This document shows, in pieces, positions 57,020-64,000 of a stretch of 64,000 bases of DNA. Under the pieces are notes generated by a model, which did no database searches, had not been told where the DNA came from, and saw only the letters and a list, made by a program, of their open reading frames with translations. The position numbers were made by a program, and so were the translations under genes. Each line of letters starts with the position of its first letter. Positions within the stretch are counted from its first letter, which is position 1. Source of the stretch: Lachnospiraceae bacterium (lineage in GTDB: Bacteria; Bacillota; Clostridia; Lachnospirales; Lachnospiraceae); the NCBI GenBank assembly GCA_029338735.1, contig JAQYAY010000027.1:21927-85926 (forward strand). Direction: 5' to 3'.

Positions 57020-58301
57020 TGTCGATTCCTTTTTTTATTTTATTCATGTTTTTTTCGCCAAAATATGGCAGAATCCTATATGCCAATCCGTATTCATTTG
57101 ATTTCTTCGCGATAAAAATTGCCGCATCTATCATCTTTTCTGAAATCTCATTAGGTTTTATATTTAAATCGCAACTAATATTAATATTCTGAGGTTTTAT
57201 TTTTTTACACAGATTCATAAATCCTTCCAAATCTGAATCATCTGAATTATCCGGCATAATAATATATTTCAATTCTATATTGCAACCATTTTCAGAATAT
57301 TTCTTCAAGGTCTCATTGACTCTATCCCATGCATCAATACCCTTAACTTTATGATATGTATCTCTCGTACCTGCATCTATACTTGCATTCAAAAAGCTCC
57401 TATCATGAGCACACAACTCTGAAATTTGCTCGTCATATAATACACAATTAGAGAATATCTGTAGTGGGTATTTTCTAAGATAGTCTAAAATCTCTTTTTT
57501 ATTTTTATTCACCGTAATTTCTCCAGCACTTAACTGAATAGGCTGACTTGGTTCGAGAACATCCATATGCTCTAATGTTTTTACAAATTCAACAATATCA
57601 AATTTTAAAGCACGATTCACTTCTTTTTGATGGTTAAATATATTTTTAGCATTACTAATTATATTGCAGTATTCACAGGCAATTTGGCATGGTACAGATG
57701 GCGATATCGCAAGTTCCGTTATTTTATCCCCACCCCCCCATTTTCCATATCTTAATTCACTGCATCCTTCACACGGATTTTCTTCTCTGGCTCTCAATGC
57801 AGTTATTATTTGCTTCCTGCGATTCAGAAATTGTTCAACAGTCTTCTCCATGTCATAATTACAATCTTCGAAGCGAACCAAAGGCGAATAGTTCCTCAAC
57901 TCCTCGTTCAATAAACAACAACTGTATATTGCATTATGATCAACGATAGCAACATTCTCAAGCGAATAGCAAGACACATATTCGTCTCCATTTTGATAAT
58001 CTTTATATCCAATAATCTTATCTTTTTTTATACCATTTATTTCAAGATAATATTGAATATCTCCTCTCGCTGGTTCTGATGGCGTTATAAACCAATAATA
58101 ATTGCTTGAACTATCAACATCTTCAAATCGCCTCACTTCAAAGCCATTGCATGTCTTACCCCATTTAGCAGGATCCTTATCAACAAATCCTACAATTTCA
58201 TAATTCTTTGTAACCTTATCACCATTCGTAAGGCTGTCTAAATACTTGATTGCTTTACCAGCATTATTCCCTGCACCATATAATATCACTTTATCTTTCA
58301 T
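57009..58301 (-). CDS. radical SAM protein with N-terminal Rossmann-like domain (divergent copy d)
   Basis: A 430-residue radical SAM enzyme, distant from copies a-c. The Rossmann-like domain is at the very start (VILYGAGNNAGKAI, GFVDKDPAKWG). Two mid-protein Cys clusters (SCCLLNEE and NPCEGCSELRYG) precede the radical SAM Cys at 205, 209 and 212 (CQIACEYC). There is no SPASM-like C-terminal cluster. It is the first gene of the GT2-b/radical SAM row, and 41 bases separate it from the TIR gene upstream. Confidence 0.78.
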   Translation of the reverse strand: MKDKVILYGAGNNAGKAIKYLDSLTNGDKVTKNYEIVGFVDKDPAKWGKTCNGFEVRRFEDVDSSSNYYWFITPSEPARGDIQYYLEINGIKKDKIIGYKDYQNGDEYVSCYSLENVAIVDHNAIYSCCLLNEELRNYSPLVRFEDCNYDMEKTVEQFLNRRKQIITALRAREENPCEGCSELRYGKWGGGDKITELAISPSVPCQIACEYCNIISNAKNIFNHQKEVNRALKFDIVEFVKTLEHMDVLEPSQPIQLSAGEITVNKNKKEILDYLRKYPLQIFSNCVLYDEQISELCAHDRSFLNASIDAGTRDTYHKVKGIDAWDRVNETLKKYSENGCNIELKYIIMPDNSDDSDLEGFMNLCKKIKPQNINISCDLNIKPNEISEKMIDAAIFIAKKSNEYGLAYRILPYFGEKNMNKIKKGIDNEK

Positions 58302-58342
58302 TACTTCATGTCTCCAATCCGTGCGCTTATAATCATAGCAAA

Positions 58343-59200
58343 CTATAAAACACCTTTTTCTACTACACTTTTATATAAAATATCTAATGGATGATCGCTT
58401 TTATCACAGAAAATTTTACCATATCGACTGTTGCCTGAATCAGTCTTCCTTTCTTTCCATTTCATACACCATTTTCGTAAAGTAAGCTCGTTTATAGGAA
58501 TCAATTTATTATCTGGAAGTTTATAAGAAATATCCTTAGCTGAATTTATAGTCTGATTCTCAAAATATGCTTTCCCACCGTTTCTATATATTTCAAAGGC
58601 GGTTTCCTTTATAATCGACGTGATATATATTTCTTCATATATCCATGGTGATTTTGTACGGCTATCATCTATTTTACTTCCAATGGTATACGTAGAATTG
58701 TTAGTATTGATAAAAATCACTATTTCTGACTGATCAATTGCCTTCATTATTGCAGTAGTAAGCATCACATGTACATGGGATGAATAAAAGTCATAATCTC
58801 TACAATTATAAGCGCCATTTGTCGGTTCATTATATGTATCATTAAGTTGCTTTATTAGTGTATCTGCACTTCCCCAGACAGTTTCATCTATAAATACATT
58901 GAGGCCAAAATACTGCACTAAGAATCCAACCAATTTAAGAGCCAGATCAGCGTCATCATGTGAGTATGAAATAAAGACATCATACATTCTATTAACGGGG
59001 AACCATTCTTTAATAAACTGTTCGCCAACAATCACGCCATTATCATCTATTGATTTATAGAGTATATCTTTGTATTCACGTGTTAGAACCGTCTTCCTGG
59101 ATTGCCCCTGAGCTTTTAGAGTCTCAGTACCATATCCCATACTTTCGAATAGATCTTCTAATTCAGGTGACGTTGCATTTAATTTAAAAGCTTTATACAT
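58343..59200 (-). CDS. thsB: type II Thoeris TIR protein (ThsB)
   Basis: A 285-residue protein with a TIR domain at about residues 72-200: YDVFISYSHDDADLAL, the FIDETVWG segment and the helix containing SPWIYEEIY, where E189 or E190 is the probable catalytic Glu. In type II Thoeris the TIR enzyme senses phage and makes a histidine-ADP-ribose signal from NAD. The N-terminal 70 residues and C-terminal 85 residues are extra and unassigned. It lies 17 bases after the TM-macro partner gene, and the pair forms a complete two-gene defence unit. Confidence 0.85.
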   Translation of the reverse strand: MYKAFKLNATSPELEDLFESMGYGTETLKAQGQSRKTVLTREYKDILYKSIDDNGVIVGEQFIKEWFPVNRMYDVFISYSHDDADLALKLVGFLVQYFGLNVFIDETVWGSADTLIKQLNDTYNEPTNGAYNCRDYDFYSSHVHVMLTTAIMKAIDQSEIVIFINTNNSTYTIGSKIDDSRTKSPWIYEEIYITSIIKETAFEIYRNGGKAYFENQTINSAKDISYKLPDNKLIPINELTLRKWCMKWKERKTDSGNSRYGKIFCDKSDHPLDILYKSVVEKGVL

Positions 59201-59217
59201 AATATATATTTCCCATA

Positions 59218-60090
59218 CTAATCGATGTCAAAAATTGAAATTCTGTTTCTATGTTCTCTGTCTACAACCATATGGATATCAAAATTAATTTTCTTTCTAT
59301 TCAGCCTAAAATATGAAACCATATACTGAAGCAAATCCATTTCATCATATCCCGTATCATCATTAGCGCCAGCACCTATTATTGGCATTATCACCGGATA
59401 ATGTTGAGCACGATTGATACAATGATTCAATATACTTTGTAAGCATGTCTGATAATCATTTCCAGAATAATGAGCATGAAGGTTTTCATCAAAATGTGTT
59501 AGCCCCACCAAAAAGAATTGTATATTATGTTCAGGGTATTCTACCTCAGCAATAGTACCTACTGGATATTCTTTACGATTCCCTTTTCTCTTTTCGCTTT
59601 TTGTCAAAGTTTGGAGATTATCATGAAATGTTTCATTCAGGTTGTTTTTTATTTTTTTATCTAACTGTTTGGCCTGCTCCCCTGGCCAAAATTTACTTAT
59701 CATTTGACCATGATGTGAAGAACGCCTTATCAAGTCATCATCAACAATTGTGTCAAATGTTCTGTTAAACGAGACAACAATATTCCTTTTTTCACTGTCG
59801 ACAATACTATCATCAAATATATCCCCATACTCTACAAATATATGATGACCTTCTGACGTATTTACAATTGTTCTTCTATTCTTTTTCTTAAATACTAAAG
59901 CTGATATTACAAAAGCAACTACCACTACGCCCGTAAAAACTATAGCTGTAAAGGTAATTTTATCCTTTATTTCAGGTTCCTTTTTTACGAACAGAATGAT
60001 ACTATCTAATGGAAATAACAGTCCTACAAATCCTAGAACAGTAAATACAATAGACGTATATCGAGTGGTCTTTTTAATTATGTATGACAT
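59218..60090 (-). CDS. thsA: type II Thoeris TM-macro effector (ThsA)
   Basis: A 290-residue protein with two membrane segments (about 11-34 and 45-67) followed by a ThsA-type macro domain (about 83-285). Visible blocks are FVEYGDIF, IVVSFNRTFDTIVDDDLI, SSHHGQMI and the MPIIGAGANDDTGY loop. In type II Thoeris the macro domain binds the TIR-made ADP-ribose derivative and the membrane part triggers cell death or growth arrest. AAGG lies 9 bases before the ATG, and a TATAAT box sits at 60130-60135 upstream. Codons are A+T-rich like the rest of the island. Confidence 0.85.
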   Translation of the reverse strand: MSYIIKKTTRYTSIVFTVLGFVGLLFPLDSIILFVKKEPEIKDKITFTAIVFTGVVVVAFVISALVFKKKNRRTIVNTSEGHHIFVEYGDIFDDSIVDSEKRNIVVSFNRTFDTIVDDDLIRRSSHHGQMISKFWPGEQAKQLDKKIKNNLNETFHDNLQTLTKSEKRKGNRKEYPVGTIAEVEYPEHNIQFFLVGLTHFDENLHAHYSGNDYQTCLQSILNHCINRAQHYPVIMPIIGAGANDDTGYDEMDLLQYMVSYFRLNRKKINFDIHMVVDREHRNRISIFDID

Positions 60091-60228
60091 TGGCTATACC
60101 TTAACCACATTTGTATTTCATCAGTCATCATTATACGCTAAAAGTTTAAATACGTTTTGAAAATCCACGATTTCTATCTTTAAAAAGCACTATGAATGCA
60201 CTGATTATCCATAATATAGAATAGAATA

Positions 60229-60408
60229 TCATGTACAATTCTCCGATTTCATTTGTCGAGTTGGCCAGCTCACTCTCGAAATACCAACCTCTTTAGGCGC
60301 ATCTATGCACACGTCGATTGCATGCTGGCCTGAGTTCCACTTGAATAGCAGGTCTATATTATCTCCAATTTTTATTTTCTCACCTTCATTGATCTTCAGT
60401 ACTAGCAC
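60229..60408 (-). CDS. csrA: CsrA-like RNA-binding regulator, short form with GTG start
   Basis: A 59-codon frame on the minus strand with GTG at 60408 and TGA at 60229. It reads VLVLKINEGEKIKIGDNI, then a variable middle, then DVCIDAPKEVGISR. This matches the CsrA core (MLVL, GExIxIGD, APKEV and the RNA-binding Arg at position 45). CsrA represses translation by binding GGA motifs, and in Firmicutes it controls flagellin. Usual length is 65-75, so the C-terminal tail is short. AGGA lies only 1 base before the GTG, and an out-of-frame ATG overlaps it, so initiation may be poor or the start may carry a 2-base insertion. No fliW is visible beside it. Confidence 0.75.
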   Translation of the reverse strand: MLVLKINEGEKIKIGDNIDLLFKWNSGQHAIDVCIDAPKEVGISRVSWPTRQMKSENCT

Positions 60409-60463
60409 ATCCTATTTTTCTTCAATACTTTACAGTGCATTTCTGCCTTATATTTACACGATT

Positions 60464-60529
60464 TAAAAAAGACATAGCTTCGCCATAGAGCCACCCATAT
60501 GGGCGCCCTTAACAGACTCTGCTATGTCA
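60464..60529 (-). terminator. Rho-independent terminator of the GGA-rich RNA
   Basis: GACATAGC (minus strand, from 60528) pairs with GCTATGTC ending at 60471. An inner perfect CCCATATGGG stem is present, and TTTTTT follows at 60470-60465. Confidence 0.8.
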
Positions 60530-60728
60530 CGGAGACTACATCTGCACGCCATGAGCGATGTCAGACTTCATCTCCGGTCATTTCTGAGCAAAATAAAAGC
60601 CAGATGTCGATGCCATCCGGTCCTTATGCCTCCTGCATCCTTAGTGCGGTTCCTTCCGACTTTCTATTGCATTCCTCGTACCTTATCCGATTCTAATAAG
60701 GCATACATCTTTGGAATGATTTTTACTG
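60464..60728 (-). ncRNA. candidate GGA-rich small RNA of about 265 nt next to csrA
   Basis: This part of the 670-base gap has no credible frame but has its own promoter (60735-60763) and terminator (60464-60529). On the minus strand nine GGA triplets lie within 60573-60688. Two sit in small hairpin loops: ATGC-AGGAG-GCAT at 60638-60626 and CGG-AAGGAA-CCG at 60658-60647. Other stems are CCTTAT with ATAAGG, CCGGATG with CATCTGG, and GGAGA with TCTCC. GGA in hairpin loops is the signature of RNAs that sequester CsrA. This role is inference. Confidence 0.55.
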
Positions 60729-60734
60729 ACTTAT

Positions 60735-60763
60735 ATTTTATATCGGCAAATACTAAAAATCAA
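60735..60763 (-). promoter_or_regulatory. sigma-A type promoter of the GGA-rich RNA
   Basis: TTGATT at 60758-60763, overlapping the stop codon of the GT2 gene, and TAAAAT at 60735-60740 with a 17-base spacer. GCCGATAT, a possible SigD -10 box, overlaps it at 60740-60747 but has no matching -35. Confidence 0.55.
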
Positions 60764-61710
60764 TAAGCGAAGACCGCTATCTCATCGGCTGGGATCTTCG
60801 CACGGATATAGCGATTTTCTGCGAATGGTATCCGCACTATAGCCGAATGAATCGACAGCAGCAACTGCCTCATTTGTGCGTCAACCGGCGGATCTAGTGT
60901 CTGGGCCATGAAAAGCGCATCCTTGCAGATCTCTGTCTCCATGTACTCGAGTGCTTCCTGCACCTTGTCGTAGTGTGGGAGCGGGCTCATTCTTTCAAAG
61001 AGAAAAGCCATCGCCGCTGCCACTGACTGGATATAGGTGTACGGCTTCCTGATGTGTGACAGGGATGACTCGCTCTGCGAATATATGTACAGCAGTTCTG
61101 GTATACCACTTACTCTCTGTGCAAAATAAATCGCTTCCGCGAGAAATGTCATATCCTCCAGCTGATACGCATCTGAGAATCTGATGTCATGCTCCATCAG
61201 AAGGCTCCGCCTGAAAATCTTGGTTGCATGATATCCTCCCATTGAGATGAGACCTGACCTCCGGCCCCAGGTCAGGTCACCACAGAACTCCTTTGAAAAC
61301 TGCAGCAGCGGGCCTTCCTTCTCATCCTTCATATATGCACAGTCAGCTATATCGGCACTATCCCGAACAGCTGACTGATACAGCTTCTCATACATGGTCA
61401 CATCCACAATGTCATCGGCATCCGCGAATCCGATGTACGCACCGTGTGCCTGCTCGATGCCCCTGTTCCTCGATACACCAGGGCCTGAATTCTTATCATT
61501 CTGTATGATCTGAACCTTTGACGGGAACTGAACCTGCGCATCATGCATTATCCGGATTGTATCGTCCGTGCTGCAGTCATCTACCAGAATGATCTCCATA
61601 TCATCAAGTGTCTGGTGCAGCAGATTTCCGAGCAAGCGTGGCAGAGTGGCCGCTGCATTGTAGCACGGGACTATGACTGTGACTTTAGGAAGTGATTTCT
61701 TTGCGTTCAT
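60760..61710 (-). CDS. GT2 glycosyltransferase
   Basis: A 316-residue enzyme with GT-A motifs VTVIVPCYNAAATL, VDDCSTDDT, the GVSRNRGI block, FADADDIVD (metal-binding DxD) and the LEDMTFLAE acceptor-site motif. Base composition is like the core genome, unlike the island. The ATG at 61710 is preferred to 61767: it follows a TATAAT box by 6 bases, there is no Shine-Dalgarno, and the earlier codons do not match the family. Probably involved in surface or flagellin glycosylation. Confidence 0.88.
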   Translation of the reverse strand: MNAKKSLPKVTVIVPCYNAAATLPRLLGNLLHQTLDDMEIILVDDCSTDDTIRIMHDAQVQFPSKVQIIQNDKNSGPGVSRNRGIEQAHGAYIGFADADDIVDVTMYEKLYQSAVRDSADIADCAYMKDEKEGPLLQFSKEFCGDLTWGRRSGLISMGGYHATKIFRRSLLMEHDIRFSDAYQLEDMTFLAEAIYFAQRVSGIPELLYIYSQSESSLSHIRKPYTYIQSVAAAMAFLFERMSPLPHYDKVQEALEYMETEICKDALFMAQTLDPPVDAQMRQLLLSIHSAIVRIPFAENRYIRAKIPADEIAVFAY

Positions 61711-61716
61711 GACACC

Positions 61717-61746
61717 ATTATATCCCAAAAGAATGTGTCGCGGCAA
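61717..61746 (-). promoter_or_regulatory. promoter of the GT2 gene, leaderless
   Basis: TTGCCG at 61741-61746 and TATAAT at 61717-61722 with an 18-base spacer. The ATG lies 6 bases after the -10 box, the same spacing as for the LacI gene. Confidence 0.6.
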
Positions 61747-61797
61747 CCAGTATCTGGCTTTTGTCAAGTATCTGAATTATCGCAATAGCAGTGCCAA

Positions 61798-63345
61798 TCA
61801 ATAGTTTCCTAGTGAGAATACATACGTATCCTTAAATCTGCTCCCGGCTGTATTCATCACACAGGTTGTGCCACAGCATCCACCTGATGCAATAAATGTG
61901 CCACATTCCGATAATAATTCCAATGTTGTAAGATACTCTTCCCCTCTGAGCCAGCCATCATTATCTCTATTGGCTCTCTTATCGGCTAATAGCTCTCCCT
62001 GCTTGATATCAAATCTGCGCTGGTCTGTATAGCTGAGTCTGTCGCCACAGTATTGCTTCATCGTTTCAAGTATACTGGCATCCTCTGTTGACAGGAATAT
62101 ATGATTATACTTCCCAGTGGATTCGAACTCTTTTATCTTGTCCATCACCTGCTCAGGTGTAGCCATAACAGAATGTCCCGGCAGATGTGAAACTGTGTAG
62201 TCCGTTCCACGGATCAATACCCCTATCGTGTGCTCTGGATCTGTCAGCACCTTTTTCCGCTCTGCATCCACCATATCCCTGACTCGTTGATTCATATATC
62301 GGGTATTCATAAATGATGGATCATCAAACTTCATTATCCTATGCATCAGCCATCTTGCCGAGAATGTAACTGTTGAAAAAGGATACATAAACACATTTGC
62401 AGCATCCACCCATTCGTTCGCTTCATTTCCATATGGCTGCACGAAAAACTTTCCCCAGATATCCTCACCGTTCTGATCAGAATAAACAGAATACTCGGAC
62501 TGCGTAAGCCTGATTACAGGAATATAGCCATTTGCCTGTGCATAAGCATACGGTGTCTGAAGCTTGTCACATATCGACATGAGACCTTCCATTGTAAACA
62601 CTGGATCTACAAGGAAAAACTTTTTCTCAGGATACTTATTGCCACATGATACTCTTCTGGAAAACATATAGACAAGTGCCATAATCTCGTCATAGCTGAA
62701 AATGCCCTGCCTGCACCGTTCCTGATATCCTGCCATTATTGAACAGAATTCGCTCAGGTACATGGTATTGCCATTCTTTATCTCCTCTGGGAGTGACGCC
62801 TCATCTTCATAGTATTCGATATCATCCCTGCCAGGCAGCAGTTGTTTAAAATCCTCCCAGTCTCTTCCGACACATATCACCCTGCCGTCATATCTCTTTA
62901 AAACTCCATTCAACAGTACAAATGCATAATCTACTACACCTGTCAGAACTACATTGTCATATAGAGAAAACACCCTGACATCTGCGAGTCTATCATCCTC
63001 TTGTTCATAATTCAGATAAAACCCTACCGGATTGGTAAGTGATAGCAGACAAACCGGTTCGCCCAGTTCATTAATAGCAGGTATGATGCCTCCACGCATT
63101 ATATGCCTGTTCTCTGTGGCCTCTTTAAACATCCTGACAGAGAAGTGAACATATGCATTCTTATCAAGGCACTTGTTGATCAGATCATTCCTGCTGATAT
63201 ACCAAACATCTGATGAAATTTCTCTTACAGCTACAACATCATTCTCATGACCGTCTTGAGAAAAGAATTCTGCCACTGTCCTTATTGCCGTATCAAGATC
63301 ATCTGCGTCCAGATTATATATTTCTCCATTGACTACTTTAATCAT
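61798..63345 (-). CDS. fucosyltransferase-like glycosyltransferase, candidate flagellin glycosylation enzyme
   Basis: A 515-residue protein. The C-terminal half has IGVLIRGTDYT near residue 370, NHIFLSTEDASIL and LLSECGTFIASGGCCGTTCVM, matching the Arg-containing motif I and the later motifs of O-FucT/GT23-type enzymes. The N-terminal 250 residues are unassigned. It lies about 115 bases downstream of flagellin in the same direction, after a terminator, and upstream of a GT2 gene. The position suggests a role in flagellin O-glycosylation, but the donor sugar is not known. Confidence 0.7.
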   Translation of the reverse strand: MIKVVNGEIYNLDADDLDTAIRTVAEFFSQDGHENDVVAVREISSDVWYISRNDLINKCLDKNAYVHFSVRMFKEATENRHIMRGGIIPAINELGEPVCLLSLTNPVGFYLNYEQEDDRLADVRVFSLYDNVVLTGVVDYAFVLLNGVLKRYDGRVICVGRDWEDFKQLLPGRDDIEYYEDEASLPEEIKNGNTMYLSEFCSIMAGYQERCRQGIFSYDEIMALVYMFSRRVSCGNKYPEKKFFLVDPVFTMEGLMSICDKLQTPYAYAQANGYIPVIRLTQSEYSVYSDQNGEDIWGKFFVQPYGNEANEWVDAANVFMYPFSTVTFSARWLMHRIMKFDDPSFMNTRYMNQRVRDMVDAERKKVLTDPEHTIGVLIRGTDYTVSHLPGHSVMATPEQVMDKIKEFESTGKYNHIFLSTEDASILETMKQYCGDRLSYTDQRRFDIKQGELLADKRANRDNDGWLRGEEYLTTLELLSECGTFIASGGCCGTTCVMNTAGSRFKDTYVFSLGNY

Positions 63346-63394
63346 TTTTCCTAATCCCTATTTGCTTTTATTTAATTGAATTATATGTCTTGTC

Positions 63395-63430
63395 AAAAAG
63401 AGCCACCGGGCGGTACGACCCGATGGTTCT
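63395..63430 (-). terminator. Rho-independent terminator of flagellin
   Basis: GAACCATCGGG pairs with CCCGGTGGCTC around a short loop and is followed by TTTTT on the minus strand, 30 bases after the flagellin stop codon. Confidence 0.88.
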
Positions 63431-63459
63431 TTTGGATTTCAGATATTTCAGTAACGAGA

Positions 63460-64000
63460 TTACTGAAGGAGTGAAAGTACTCCCTGATTGCTCTGGTTTG
63501 CCTGAGCCAGCATTGACTGTCCTGCCTGCTGGAGGATATTGTTCTTGCTGTAGGTAACCATCTCTTTTGCCATATCTGTATCTCTGATACGAGACTCTGC
63601 AGACTGGGTATTCTCTGAGATATTGTCGAGGTTGGCAATTGTGTGCTCCAGACGGTTCTGAACTGCACCAAGAGTAGCTCTCTGTGTAGATACTACATCG
63701 ATAGCTCTCTGTACGAGCTTCATTGTGGTACCTGCAGCTGAGAATGAACTAACTTTAAGATCAGCTGGCTTTGTTGTAGAACCCATCTTATCATTCTTGT
63801 GATTCTTGAATATGTCAGCCGCGCTAACAGATGCTGCATCAGAAGTAGAAGTAGCACCTGTTAATCCAAGTGCCTCAGTATTCATAGCATTGATTGAAAG
63901 TTCAATCTTCTGACCTGAAAGTGATCCTACCTGAAGGTTCTTTCCTGAGAATGTTCCATCAAGAAGATTCTGGGTATTGAACTGTGTAGTAGATGCTACA
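63460..64000 (-). CDS. hag: flagellin, 5' end beyond the window
   Basis: The structural protein of the flagellar filament; only the last 180 codons are in the window. The frame is open to the right edge and reads QFNTQNLLDGTFSG early on. The C-terminal D0/D1 coiled coil is typical: VQNRLEHTIANLDNI, SRIRDTDMAKEM and the end NQGVLSLLQ. The central part here is short and Ser/Thr-rich, giving possible O-glycosylation sites. Translation is likely to be repressed by CsrA, but its leader lies outside the window. Confidence 0.95.
   Translation of the reverse strand, partial: VASTTQFNTQNLLDGTFSGKNLQVGSLSGQKIELSINAMNTEALGLTGATSTSDAASVSAADIFKNHKNDKMGSTTKPADLKVSSFSAAGTTMKLVQRAIDVVSTQRATLGAVQNRLEHTIANLDNISENTQSAESRIRDTDMAKEMVTYSKNNILQQAGQSMLAQANQSNQGVLSLLQ

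Noticed and set aside
60499..60766. Small plus-strand proteins between csrA and the GT2 gene
   Set aside because: The frames overlap each other, lack ribosome binding sites and show no family features. The minus-strand promoter, terminator and GGA motifs explain the region better.

Overview
The window looks like a chromosomal segment of a motile, Gram-positive anaerobe of the Clostridia, most likely a gut or rumen Lachnospiraceae. The support is a type A RNase P RNA next to Clostridia-style genes, ECF-type vitamin transporters, a flagellin gene at the right edge, a CsrA-like regulator, and many Shine-Dalgarno starts in short-spaced operons. Almost everything except 13.2-14.8, 21.4-23.9, 26.5-27.6 and 32.5-34.3 kb is on the minus strand.

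Region 1 (1-8.9 kb) is housekeeping: ileS (cut by the window edge), a YfcE-type phosphoesterase, rdgB, a cell-wall amidase, a THUMP RNA methyltransferase, an HD-domain protein and an ECF S component. Region 2 (8.9-14.8 kb) is a divergent redox and acyl-carrier locus. A homologue of the Propionibacterium polyunsaturated fatty acid isomerase, a CrtI-like oxidoreductase and a flavin/2Fe-2S reductase face an acyl-adenylating enzyme and an acyl carrier protein across a palindrome-rich promoter. Region 3 (14.8-21.4 kb) holds an 812-residue adenosine-deaminase-like fusion protein, a YdjG/YdjH/YdjI-like membrane set without PspA, and bioY. Region 4 (21.5-34.4 kb) has a CgeB-like glycosyltransferase, an AlaX editing protein, phosphoglucomutase, LicD, an HD-GYP phosphodiesterase, truA, an AarF kinase with a phasin-like partner, diacylglycerol kinase, rnpB, and a candidate RNA with its own promoter (27.7-28.0 kb). 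Region 5 (32.5-38.0 kb) is a sucrose regulon: a LacI repressor, the PTS transporter ScrA and sucrose-6-phosphate hydrolase ScrB, with three matching operators.

Region 6 (about 40.5-60.4 kb) is visibly more A+T-rich than its surroundings and is probably an acquired island, with a decayed AAA-ATPase gene and a truncated response-regulator fragment on its left side. It encodes a surface-glycan or flagellin-glycosylation pathway: SIS isomerase, fused nucleotidyltransferase-kinase, HAD phosphatase, a CDP-glycerol-type transferase with a long extra C-terminal half, a GT9-like protein, two GT2 enzymes, four radical SAM proteins, and a three-enzyme UDP-N-acetyl-L-6-deoxyhexosamine pathway. A shared Rossmann-like sugar-locus domain recurs in seven of these proteins. 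At the right end of the island sits a two-gene type II Thoeris anti-phage system (TM-macro plus TIR).

Region 7 (60.2-64 kb) contains a previously hidden csrA-like gene with a GTG start, an adjacent GGA-rich candidate small RNA with its own promoter and terminator, two glycosyltransferases and the 3' part of flagellin. A family of palindromic repeats with the core GGTTCTCCTGTC is scattered through the window. Copies form gene ends and flank scrA.
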